A DNA stretch of 8,220 bases from NCBI GenBank assembly GCA_023252065.1, contig JAHEXO010000065.1, positions 1-8,220 on the forward strand. Reading direction: 5' to 3'. The first letter of the stretch is position 1. Every line of letters starts with the position of its first letter. The stretch comes from Nocardioides sp. (GTDB taxonomy: Bacteria > Actinomycetota > Actinomycetes > Propionibacteriales > Nocardioidaceae). The notes under the pieces were generated by a model. It was not told the DNA's origin, did not search any database, and saw only the letters and a program-made list of their open reading frames with translations. Positions 1 to 6,434 of the stretch are shown here, piece by piece. The position numbers were made by a program, and so were the translations under genes.

Positions 1-2666
1 ACCCCGAGATCCTGCGCACCAACCTGGCCTCGGTGATCCTGCAGATGACCTCGCTCGGGCTCGGCGAGGTCGGGCGCTTCCCGTTCGTCGACCCGCCCGA
101 CCGCCGCAACGTCTCCGCCGGCGTCCAGCTGCTCGAGGAGCTCGGTGCCCTGCGCACGAAGGCCGACCGGTCCGAGCGACCCGAGCTGACCCGCGTCGGC
201 GGCCGCCTGGCACGGCTGCCGATCGACCCGCGGCTGGGCCGGATGATCCTCGAGGCCGAGCGACTGGGCTGCGTCCGCGAGATCCTCGTGATCGCCGCGG
301 CGCTCTCGCTCCAGGACCCCCGCGAGCGACCGCTCGAGGCGCAGGCCCAGGCCGACCAGCTGCACGCGAGGTTCAAGGACCCGACGTCGGACTTCCTCAC
401 CTGGCTCAACCTCTGGCGCCACCTGCGCTCGAAGCAGCACGAGCTGTCGAGCAGCGCGTTCCGCCGGATGTGCAAGCGGGAGTACCTCAACTACCTCCGC
501 GTCCGCGAGTGGCAGGACTTCGAGTCCCAGCTGCGGCAGGTCTGCCGGGAACTCAAGGTCGACCTGGGCAAGGCCGGCATCGCCCGCGAGCCCGACGCGG
601 ACGGCATCCACCAGGCGCTGCTGTCGGGGCTGCTGTCGCACGTCGGGGCGCTCGAGGAGCGCGAGAAGACCGCGCCGGGCCAGCGTCCCCGCGGGCCGCG
701 GGAGTACCTCGGCGCCCGCGGCACCCGGTTCGCGGTCTTCCCCGGCAGTGCCCTGCGCGGCAAGAACCCGGCGTACCTGATGGCCGGCGAGCTGGTCGAG
801 ACCGGCCGGCTGTGGGCCCGGCAGAACGCCGCGATCCGGCCGGAGTGGGCCGAGCGGCTCGGCGACCACCTGGTCCGGCGCACCTACAGCGAGCCACACT
901 GGTCGAAGAAGCGCGCCGCGGTGCTGGCCTACGAGCGCGTCACGTTGTACGGCGTCCCGCTGGTCACCGACCGGCTTGTCTCCTTCGGCAAGGTCGATCG
1001 CGCCCTGAGCCGCGAGATGTTCATCCGGCACGCCCTCGTGTACAGCGAGTGGGAGACCCGCCACCGGTTCCTCGCGGAGAACCAGCGGCTGCTCGAGGAG
1101 GCCGAGGAGCTCGAGCACCGCGCCCGCCGGCGCGACATCGTGGTCGACGAGCACACCCTGTTCGACTTCTACGACGCTCGGGTCGGCGACGAGGTCGTCT
1201 CCGGCGCCCACTTCGACACCTGGTGGAAGCAGGAGCGCCGGCGGCGCCCCGACCTGCTCACCTTCGACCCGGCGATGCTCACCCACGAGACCGCCGACGA
1301 GGTGCGCGAGGACGACTTCCCGGAGACCTGGCAGCAGGGGGAGGGCCTGACGTTCTCGCTGAGCTACCACTTCGAGCCAGGGGCTGTCGACGACGGGCTC
1401 ACCATCGACGTGCCGGTCGCGACGCTCAACCGGGTCGCCGCCGACGACTTCTCCTGGAACGTCCCCGGCGTGCGGCACGAGCTGGTCACCAGCCTGATCC
1501 GCAGCCTGCCGAAGAACCTCCGCGTCAGCTTCGTGCCCGCTCCCGACAAGGCCCGCGAGTTCCTGGTCGCGACGCCCCCGGGGGAGGAGCCGCTGCTCGA
1601 CGCGCTCGAGCGGTGGGCGCGGTCCACCACCGGCGTCGTGGTCCCGCGCGAGGCGTGGGACTGGTCGAAGGTGCCGCCGCACCTCCAGCCGACCTACCGG
1701 GTCGTCGACGACGGCGGCACCGAGCAGGCGCGCGGGAAGGACCTCGACCGGCTCAAGGCGCCGCTGCAGGGACAGTTCGACCAGGCCCTCGCGGACGTCG
1801 CCGACGACAGTGGCTACGGCGCGACCGGCGCGACCGACTGGACCTTCGGTGACCTGCCCGAGGAGATCGTGCAGCGACGGGCCGGCCACGAGGTCGTCGC
1901 TCATCCTGCCCTGGTCGACGAGGGGGACACCGTCGGGGTCGGGGTCTTCGGCTCCCTCGACGAGGCCGCGGCGCGCCACCGGCACGGCGTACGACGGCTG
2001 CTGATGCTGGCGCTGCCCTCCACCGACCCGACGACCGGCCTCGACACCCGGCAGCGGCTGGGGCTGGCCGGCTCGCCGTACCCCTCGGTGGCCGAGCTCC
2101 TCGACGACCTCCGGGCCGCGATCCTCACCGACGTCGTCGACGCCCACCCGCCGGCCCGCACCCCCGAGGCGTACGACGCGCTGGTGGCGGCCGGCCGCGA
2201 CGCCCTGGCCGCGCGCGCCGCGGCGGTGCTCGCCGACGTACTCCGCGTCCTCGGCGACTGGCGCGACACCGACCGCATGCTCAGTGGCCGCGCGGAGCTG
2301 GCGACCCTGCCCGCCCTGCAGGACATGCGCGAGCAGCTGGCCCGGCTGGTCGGACCCGGTTTCCTCGGCGAGGCCGGGGCGGCACGGTTGCGCCGCTTCC
2401 CGACGTACCTGCTGGCGGTCCGGCGTCGCCGCGAGCAGCTCGACGAGCGGGTCGTCCGCGACCGGCAGCTGATGGACCAGCTGATGCCGGTGCAGGACGC
2501 AGTGCTGAACCAGCTCGCGGCACTGCCCGCCGGCCGGCCGCCGGGGGAGCGGCTGCGGCGGGCGCGGTGGATGCTCGAGGAGTACCGCGTTTCCCTCTTC
2601 GCCCAGCAGCTCGGCACCGACGGCCCGGTCAGCGACCAGCGGATCCGCAAGCTCCTCGCTGTCTGA
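1..2666 (+). CDS. hrpA: ATP-dependent RNA helicase HrpA, 5'-truncated by the window edge
   Basis: The reading frame is open from base 3, so the gene starts upstream and 887 residues are visible. The first residues (PEILRTNLASVILQM) are the segment just after helicase motif VI in DEAH helicases, so the RecA-like motor lies almost wholly outside. Next come the winged-helix/HA2 ratchet region (LLEELGAL near visible residue 43, LPIDPRLGRM near 72), an OB-fold region (about 230-310) and a long C-terminal DUF3418 region to the end. This order is that of full-length HrpA, about 1300 residues in E. coli, rather than the shorter HrpB. The family is cytoplasmic, hydrolyses ATP to remodel RNA, and in E. 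coli has been linked to mRNA processing and rescue of stalled ribosomes. No frameshift is seen and the stop TGA is at 2664-2666. A hairpin and a separate promoter follow, so it is probably not co-transcribed with the next gene. The family call is very secure; the role in this organism is inferred. Confidence 0.93.
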   Translation, partial: PEILRTNLASVILQMTSLGLGEVGRFPFVDPPDRRNVSAGVQLLEELGALRTKADRSERPELTRVGGRLARLPIDPRLGRMILEAERLGCVREILVIAAALSLQDPRERPLEAQAQADQLHARFKDPTSDFLTWLNLWRHLRSKQHELSSSAFRRMCKREYLNYLRVREWQDFESQLRQVCRELKVDLGKAGIAREPDADGIHQALLSGLLSHVGALEEREKTAPGQRPRGPREYLGARGTRFAVFPGSALRGKNPAYLMAGELVETGRLWARQNAAIRPEWAERLGDHLVRRTYSEPHWSKKRAAVLAYERVTLYGVPLVTDRLVSFGKVDRALSREMFIRHALVYSEWETRHRFLAENQRLLEEAEELEHRARRRDIVVDEHTLFDFYDARVGDEVVSGAHFDTWWKQERRRRPDLLTFDPAMLTHETADEVREDDFPETWQQGEGLTFSLSYHFEPGAVDDGLTIDVPVATLNRVAADDFSWNVPGVRHELVTSLIRSLPKNLRVSFVPAPDKAREFLVATPPGEEPLLDALERWARSTTGVVVPREAWDWSKVPPHLQPTYRVVDDGGTEQARGKDLDRLKAPLQGQFDQALADVADDSGYGATGATDWTFGDLPEEIVQRRAGHEVVAHPALVDEGDTVGVGVFGSLDEAAARHRHGVRRLLMLALPSTDPTTGLDTRQRLGLAGSPYPSVAELLDDLRAAILTDVVDAHPPARTPEAYDALVAAGRDALAARAAAVLADVLRVLGDWRDTDRMLSGRAELATLPALQDMREQLARLVGPGFLGEAGAARLRRFPTYLLAVRRRREQLDERVVRDRQLMDQLMPVQDAVLNQLAALPAGRPPGERLRRARWMLEEYRVSLFAQQLGTDGPVSDQRIRKLLAV

Positions 2667-2670
2667 GGAC

Positions 2671-2687
2671 CTCCGGCGCTCCCGGAG
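2671..2687 (+). terminator. Hairpin after hrpA, possible terminator
   Basis: CTCCGG (2671-2676) and CCGGAG (2682-2687) form a perfect 6-bp stem with a 5-nt loop, starting 4 nt after the hrpA stop. There is no T-tract; a G-rich stretch follows instead. High-GC actinobacteria often have terminators without a U-tail, so a role in ending hrpA transcription is plausible but not shown. Confidence 0.4.
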
Positions 2688-2703
2688 CGGGGGTGGGGGC
2701 GGG

Positions 2704-2709
2704 TAGCGT
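2704..2709 (+). promoter_or_regulatory. Candidate -10 box TAGCGT for the secreted hydrolase gene
   Basis: TAGCGT fits the actinobacterial TANNNT -10 pattern. It would start RNA near 2715-2717 and give a leader of about 35 nt before the ATG at 2752. I see no convincing -35 hexamer: the spacer is the G-tract at 2689-2703. The same hexamer recurs ahead of the gene at 5603, which supports its being a real promoter element. Confidence 0.5.
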
Positions 2710-2740
2710 GCCCGCCATCTCGGAAACCGCTGCTCATCAC

Positions 2741-2745
2741 GGGGG
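2741..2745 (+). promoter_or_regulatory. Ribosome binding site GGGGG that decides the start at 2752
   Basis: A run of five G can pair with the CCUCC anti-Shine-Dalgarno sequence, with one G-U pair. It directly abuts the ATG at 2746 (no spacing) but lies 6 nt before the in-frame ATG at 2752, which is the normal spacing. This is why 2752 is chosen; the alternative adds only two residues (Met-Ser). Confidence 0.5.
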
Positions 2746-2751
2746 ATGTCG

Positions 2752-5547
2752 ATGCGAGCACGTCTCATGCGTTCAACCGGTCTCGTGGCCGGCTCGGCCC
2801 TGCTGGCCCTCCTCGGCACCGGTCCCGCCGGTGCCTCAGGCGGTGCCTCAGCCGGTGTGTCAGCCTCGAGCGCGGCGCCGGCGGTGCGCACCGCCGGCGG
2901 GCAGGTCGGCCGGTGGACGGTCGTGCCGGCCGGGCCCGGGTCCTACCGCCTGACCTGGCACTCCCCGACGCTGGTCCCGGTCACCGACGCTCCGGTCCAG
3001 GTGCGTCACGACGGGTCGGTGGCCACCGCGACCCTGGGAGCCGACGGGCGCACGGTCTCCGTGGTCGTCGCGTCCGCGACACCGCCCGACCCCTCGGCGT
3101 ACGACGTGGTGCTCGGCACGAGGGTCCTCGACCGGCGCGTCAGCACCACGCCGTCCCGCACGGGTCCGACGGCCTCGCGCACGCCGACGACCCGCGCGTT
3201 GCTCAAGGACCCCGGCCGGCCGGGCACCCACGCGATCACCTCGACGGACTACCAGCTCGCGCCGGTCAAGCTGCCCGGCATCAGCCAGCTCTCCGAGATG
3301 GTCGGTCACGTCGTGGCGCCGGTCGACGCGACCGACGCCTCTCCCCTGGTGCTGTTCCTGCACGGCCGGCACGAGCCCTGCTACACCCCGAAGACCACGA
3401 AGCCTGGGTCGGACACCGGCCAGGGCCGGTTCGTCCTGGGCGCCGAGGTCTGGTCGTGCCCTGCGGGGCAGGAGCCGATCCCGAGCTACCTCGGCTACGA
3501 CTACGTCCAGCGACTGCTCGCCGGCCAGGGCTACGTCACGGTCTCCATCTCGGCCGACGCCATCAACGCCCTCGACTTCCAGGACGAGGACGGCGGCGCT
3601 GCCGCTCGCGCCGCACTCGTGCGCGACCACCTGCGCGCGTGGGTCGGGTTCGTCGACAGCGGCACCCACCCGGCCGACCTGTCCCACGTGATCCTGGTCG
3701 GCCACAGCCGCGGCGGCGAAGGGGTCAACCGTGCGTCGCTCGACCTGCCGGACACCGAGGGCTACCACGTCACCGGCCAGGTGCTGATCGCCCCGACCGA
3801 CTTCGCCTTCCAGGCCGCGCCGGCGACGCCGACCGTCACGCTCCTGCCCTACTGCGACGGTGACGTGAGCGACCTGCAGGGCCAGAACTTCACCGACGAC
3901 GGCCGCGACGTCACCGCCGACCCGACGCACGACCTGGCGTTCCACAGCTCGGTGCTCGTGATGGGGGCCGACCACAACTTCTTCAACACCGAGTGGACGC
4001 CCGGTCTCTCGGCCGCGCCGTCGTTCGACGACTGGTTCGGCCCGCGAGACGGCGCGTGCGGGCGCGGCACGCCGTCGCGGCTCAGTGCGGCGGAGCAGCG
4101 CAAGGTCGGTCGGGCCTACGTCGCGGGCGCAGTTCACCTGTTCGCCGACGGCGACACCTCGGCACTGCCGATGTTCGACGGGAGCCCGGTGGCGGTGCCG
4201 TCGGCCGGTGGTGCCGACGTCCGTAGCCACGCGATCGGCGGCGGGATCGTCACCGTCCGGCCCGGCATCGACGGCTCCCCGAGCGCCGACGCCACTGCGG
4301 TCGTCCGGTTGTGCACCGGTGAGTCGGACTCCGAGGACGACACCTCCTGCCAGAAGAAGCTCAGCTCGGTGCGGACGCCCCACTGGCCGAGCGCGTACTT
4401 CTCGGGCCTCTCACACCGGCAGTTCCTCGACGTCGGCTGGAGGTCGGCCGGACTGCAGGGCGGGCTCGACCTCGACCAGCCGTGGGACCTGCGCGCCGAC
4501 AGCCGTCTCGACCTGCGCACCATCGTCGACCCGCGCCGCGGCCCGGTGCACGTCGGCGTCTCGCTCACCGACGCCGACGGGCACAGCACCGTCCTGAGCC
4601 CCGTCGGCGACGGGAACCTCTACCCGCTCCTGGGCGGCAGCTTCTCGCTCTCGAAGCGCTGGGGGCAGGACCTCCAGGTGCCGCTCTCGGGCAGCAGCGG
4701 AGTCGACCTGACCCGGGTCACCCGGGTCACCCTGGTCTCGAGGAACGACGTGGGCCGGGTCTTCCTGGTCGACGTCTCGGCCACCCCCGACGCGGGCGTC
4801 TCGGCGGCTCCGACGGCCCCGCTTCCGCTGTTCAGCATCGACACCGTGCGGCACCTCGAGGGCAACGGGACCGACCGGGTCACCGTCGACGTCCCCTGGC
4901 ACCTGACCGGGGTCCTCGATCACGACGCCTCGGTGACGATCGTGCGCGGCACCCCGTTCAGCTTCGGGGGCCCGGGCGCGACCCGCACGCTCGTCCTCCC
5001 CGCCCACACCAGCAGCGGCGTCCTCCACGTGAGCTACCGGCCCAACGACCTCGACGACCAGGGCAGGCGCTTCCTCGGCCTGACGGCCTACCCCGTCAGC
5101 GGCGTCGAGACCGACCGCTACGTCGGTGGTGCCTTCATCGTCGACGACGACCCGACCCCTGGCCTCAGGGTGCAGACCGCCGCCCGTCGGATCACGGCCG
5201 GCCGTCCCGCGACCTGGCGGCTGACCCTGTCCAAGCCGGTCAACTACTTCGCCTTCTCCGTCGCGAAGCCGGTCAAGGCCGTCGACGGGCCGCAGCTGCG
5301 GGTCGGTGACCTGACCAAGCGCTTCCGGGAGCGCTACGTGGGCAGCGACGTCGCCCTCGCCAGACCGCTCTACCGGACGAGGGTGAGGTTCTTCGTCGAG
5401 GTCCGGCCGGGCCACTCGTCGGCGACGCTCTCGCTCCCGACGCGTCGCGAGCACGGCCTCACCCGGGCGATCTCGCTGCAGTTCCGGGCTTCCCGCTTCG
5501 GCCTGGTGGATGCGGTCCGCACGGTGAAGGTGGTGTCGTCGCGCTGA
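2752..5547 (+). CDS. Large secreted alpha/beta-hydrolase-like protein with beta-sandwich C-terminal domains
   Basis: The protein has 931 residues. Residues 1-28 form a Sec signal peptide (Arg-rich start, hydrophobic GLVAGSALLALLG, A-G-A cleavage site). A beta-rich segment (about 45-125) precedes the catalytic domain (about 170-440). That domain shows HGRH (204-207) at the oxyanion-loop position, the nucleophile elbow GHSRGG with Ser319, PYCDGD with Asp369/Asp371 as likely acid, and His408 in GADHNFFN as likely base. There are exactly six cysteines (210, 236, 368, 436, 521, 533), fitting three disulfides outside the membrane. Residues about 540-690 look like a galactose-binding-type beta sandwich. 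Residues about 694-803 resemble a Calx-beta repeat (HLEGNG near the start, VDDDPTP at the end), and about 804-931 may be another beta domain. Esterase, lipase or peptidase-like activity fits the fold, but the substrate cannot be read from the sequence. There is no cell-wall anchor motif or C-terminal membrane helix, so I infer release or non-covalent binding to the surface. Bounded by its own promoter upstream; the next gene also has its own. Confidence 0.85.
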   Translation: MRARLMRSTGLVAGSALLALLGTGPAGASGGASAGVSASSAAPAVRTAGGQVGRWTVVPAGPGSYRLTWHSPTLVPVTDAPVQVRHDGSVATATLGADGRTVSVVVASATPPDPSAYDVVLGTRVLDRRVSTTPSRTGPTASRTPTTRALLKDPGRPGTHAITSTDYQLAPVKLPGISQLSEMVGHVVAPVDATDASPLVLFLHGRHEPCYTPKTTKPGSDTGQGRFVLGAEVWSCPAGQEPIPSYLGYDYVQRLLAGQGYVTVSISADAINALDFQDEDGGAAARAALVRDHLRAWVGFVDSGTHPADLSHVILVGHSRGGEGVNRASLDLPDTEGYHVTGQVLIAPTDFAFQAAPATPTVTLLPYCDGDVSDLQGQNFTDDGRDVTADPTHDLAFHSSVLVMGADHNFFNTEWTPGLSAAPSFDDWFGPRDGACGRGTPSRLSAAEQRKVGRAYVAGAVHLFADGDTSALPMFDGSPVAVPSAGGADVRSHAIGGGIVTVRPGIDGSPSADATAVVRLCTGESDSEDDTSCQKKLSSVRTPHWPSAYFSGLSHRQFLDVGWRSAGLQGGLDLDQPWDLRADSRLDLRTIVDPRRGPVHVGVSLTDADGHSTVLSPVGDGNLYPLLGGSFSLSKRWGQDLQVPLSGSSGVDLTRVTRVTLVSRNDVGRVFLVDVSATPDAGVSAAPTAPLPLFSIDTVRHLEGNGTDRVTVDVPWHLTGVLDHDASVTIVRGTPFSFGGPGATRTLVLPAHTSSGVLHVSYRPNDLDDQGRRFLGLTAYPVSGVETDRYVGGAFIVDDDPTPGLRVQTAARRITAGRPATWRLTLSKPVNYFAFSVAKPVKAVDGPQLRVGDLTKRFRERYVGSDVALARPLYRTRVRFFVEVRPGHSSATLSLPTRREHGLTRAISLQFRASRFGLVDAVRTVKVVSSR
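2830..2865 (+). repeat. Three tandem 12-nt repeats encoding Gly-Ala-Ser units
   Basis: GGTGCCTCAGGC, GGTGCCTCAGCC and GGTGTGTCAGCC lie head to tail, in frame, encoding GASG, GASA and GVSA. They span the predicted signal peptide cleavage site and the start of the mature protein, so they extend a flexible Ala/Ser/Gly linker. Slippage-type duplication is the likely origin. Confidence 0.8.
4711..4737 (+). repeat. Three tandem 9-nt repeats encoding Thr-Arg/Leu-Val
   Basis: ACCCGGGTC occurs twice in a row and is followed by ACCCTGGTC, in frame, encoding TRV TRV TLV. The alternating pattern suits a beta strand of the predicted galactose-binding-type sandwich in the secreted hydrolase. Confidence 0.75.
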
Positions 5548-5590
5548 ATGCCAACCGCTCGTTCTCGGCACCGGCCGGCCTCGTGCCCGC

Positions 5591-5596
5591 TAGCGT
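5591..5596 (+). promoter_or_regulatory. -10 box TAGCGT placed for a leaderless transcript
   Basis: TAGCGT ends 6 nt before the ATG at 5603. A -10 element normally starts RNA about 6-8 nt after its last base, so the RNA would begin at or within a base or two of the A of the start codon. The only Shine-Dalgarno-like string, GGAG at 5597-5600, is just 2 nt from the ATG, too close to work normally. Leaderless mRNAs are common in actinobacteria. No clear -35 hexamer is visible. Confidence 0.6.
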
Positions 5597-5602
5597 GGAG
5601 CG

Positions 5603-6199
5603 ATGAGCCAGCGCCCCCACCACCGGCCCGCCGTCCCCGGCGACCGGTTCTTCGAGGGGCTCGAGGCCGAGCACGACCCGGTGCTGCTCGCGCAGGCCGC
5701 CGACCGCGCCGCCGTGCTGCTGGTGCGCGGGGCCCGGGAGTCCGACGATGCCGCCGTCGCCGAGCGGGTGCTCCACCTGGCCGACACCGAGGGCATCGAG
5801 GAGATCGCCGCCGCCTGGGCCGGCCGCCCGGCCGACTCGGTGGCCGGCTGCCTGTGGCGGCTCTACCTCCTCCGCTCGTGGGTCTACGCCGACCCCGTGG
5901 CCGTCGCCCGGGAGTTCGACGCGGGCCGGGCCCGCGCCGCCGTCGACCGTGTCGTCGCCGGCGTGGCCGACCCGCCCGGACCCGACGAGCTCCGCGCGAT
6001 GGTCGACCAGGTGCTGCGCGGCATCTCCACCGGCGACTTCGCCGACGTCCTGCTCCGCGCTGCCGCCTTCGCCCGCGTCGTCGCCACCGGCCGGGCCGAG
6101 CTCCCCGACGGCGACACCCTCGCGGCGGCCCGGATCCAGGCGGTCGCCGACCAGCTCGACCGGGCCGCACGCCTCGAGCTGGCCGGCTCGCTGACGTAG
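5603..6199 (+). CDS. Uncharacterised 198-residue helical protein
   Basis: I do not recognise the family. The protein is rich in Ala, Arg, Asp and Val, with no signal peptide, membrane segment, or nucleotide- or metal-binding motif that I can see, and one cysteine (in VAGCLWRLYLLR). The pattern suggests an all-helical soluble protein: amphipathic stretches such as DPVLLAQAADRAAVLLVRG and the ARIQAVADQLDRAARLELAG tail, with a more hydrophobic core around LWRLYLLRSWVYADP. The start at 5603 is supported by the -10 box exactly one leaderless spacing upstream. Codon use matches its neighbours and the other frames of this strand give Arg/Pro-rich nonsense, so it is very likely a real gene. The 55-nt gap after the hydrolase gene with its own promoter argues for separate transcription. 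The stop TAG at 6197-6199 leads directly into a hairpin. Confidence 0.8.
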   Translation: MSQRPHHRPAVPGDRFFEGLEAEHDPVLLAQAADRAAVLLVRGARESDDAAVAERVLHLADTEGIEEIAAAWAGRPADSVAGCLWRLYLLRSWVYADPVAVAREFDAGRARAAVDRVVAGVADPPGPDELRAMVDQVLRGISTGDFADVLLRAAAFARVVATGRAELPDGDTLAAARIQAVADQLDRAARLELAGSLT

Positions 6200-6226
6200 C
6201 GCACGTCTCTCACGTCGGGAGTGCGC
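6199..6226 (+). terminator. Hairpin at the stop codon of the 5603 gene, possible terminator
   Basis: GCGCAC (6199-6204) pairs perfectly with GTGCGC (6221-6226). Inside, after a bulged G, TCTC (6206-6209) pairs with GGGA (6217-6220) with one wobble, leaving a 7-nt loop. The stem begins on the last base of the TAG stop. There is no T-tract, as at the hairpin after hrpA. Confidence 0.4.
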
Positions 6227-6267
6227 CCGCGGCCTGGCCCAGACCGCCACCCCCACCTGTGGAGTTC

Positions 6268-6293
6268 GGAATGCCCGGACCCCCCGGGCGGTT
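6268..6293 (+). promoter_or_regulatory. SigR/SigH-type promoter: GGAAT-N18-GTT
   Basis: GGAAT (6268-6272), an 18-nt spacer (6273-6290) and GTT (6291-6293) match exactly the consensus known for the thiol-oxidative-stress sigma factor SigR of Streptomyces and its mycobacterial homologue SigH. RNA would begin near 6300-6303. The GTT overlaps a TTACACT string whose TACACT (6293-6298) also fits a housekeeping -10, so the site could be read by either type of holoenzyme. The match is seen directly; use by a SigR-like factor is inferred. Confidence 0.45.
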
Positions 6294-6304
6294 ACACTGG
6301 TCGG

Positions 6305-6391
6305 AGTGCGCCGGGCCGCGGCAGCCCCGGGTCCCAACTTCAGCCGCCTAGAGCGGCCACGCGCCGTGAGGCGCTCCCGGTCCGGCGCACT
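6305..6391 (+). ncRNA. Candidate structured RNA or regulatory leader
   Basis: AGTGCGCCGG (6305-6314) and CCGGCGCACT (6382-6391) are perfect reverse complements. The pairing continues with one G-T wobble and three more pairs to 6318/6378, giving a 14-bp closing stem. The 59 nt inside hold two local hairpins: GCCGC/GCGGC (6343-6347 with 6353-6357, loop CTAGA) and GCGCC/GGCGC (6361-6365 with 6370-6374, loop GTGA). The outer stem begins 2-5 nt after the transcription start predicted from the promoter at 6268-6293, the layout of a small RNA or leader. I recognise no known riboswitch core. A short CCGC/GCGG hairpin (6404-6407, 6414-6417) follows. GC-rich DNA pairs easily, so conservation data are needed to be sure. 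Confidence 0.35.
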
Positions 6392-6421
6392 GCCGCTCAC
6401 TCGCCGCTTCTGTGCGGAGAC

Positions 6422-6427
6422 TAGGGT
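6422..6427 (+). promoter_or_regulatory. -10 box TAGGGT placed for a leaderless transcript of the lipoprotein gene
   Basis: TAGGGT ends 7 nt before the GTG at 6435, so RNA would start at or next to that codon. No Shine-Dalgarno sequence precedes it. This spacing and the lipoprotein signal that follows both select 6435 as the main start. Confidence 0.55.
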
Positions 6428-6434
6428 TTCGGCC

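Noticed and set aside
3361..3980. Assigning the hydrolase to cutinase or PET-degrading esterase families
   Set aside because: The elbow is GHSRGG rather than the GHSMGG of those families, and the cysteine-flanked acid motif PYCDGD differs. The fold is shared, but a substrate claim is not supported.
2860..4383. Long open frame (507 codons) on the minus strand opposite the secreted hydrolase gene
   Set aside because: It is Arg/Gly/Val/Asp-rich with no recognisable motif, and the + strand frame over it has a signal peptide and catalytic motifs. Long antisense frames are expected in DNA this GC-rich.
4411..5571. Open frame of 386 codons on the minus strand
   Set aside because: Composition is typical of an antisense shadow (Arg, Glu, Asp, Gly, Val runs) and it lies wholly over the C-terminal half and stop of the hydrolase gene.
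5567..5587. GGCAC/GTGCC inverted repeat after the hydrolase gene as a terminator
   Set aside because: Only 5 bp with an 11-nt loop that is itself GGCC-palindromic, and it overlaps the promoter region of the next gene. Too weak to call.
5548..6351. + strand frame starting with ATG directly after the hydrolase stop
   Set aside because: The product is almost entirely Arg, Pro, Gly and Ala, the mark of a wrong frame in GC-rich DNA. The frame starting at 5603 has normal composition and a promoter.
6305..6391. tRNA, tmRNA, SRP RNA, 6S RNA or a known riboswitch in the structured region
   Set aside because: No T-loop (GGTTCGA-type) signature, no SRP GGAA-tetraloop core, no cobalamin, TPP, glycine, SAM or fluoride box, and the region is too short for 6S or RNase P RNA.
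6306..6434. GTG 6306 as the main start of the solute-binding gene
   Set aside because: It would put 43 Arg-rich residues ahead of a textbook lipoprotein signal peptide, whereas GTG 6435 has a -10 box at leaderless spacing. Kept only as a possible alternative form.
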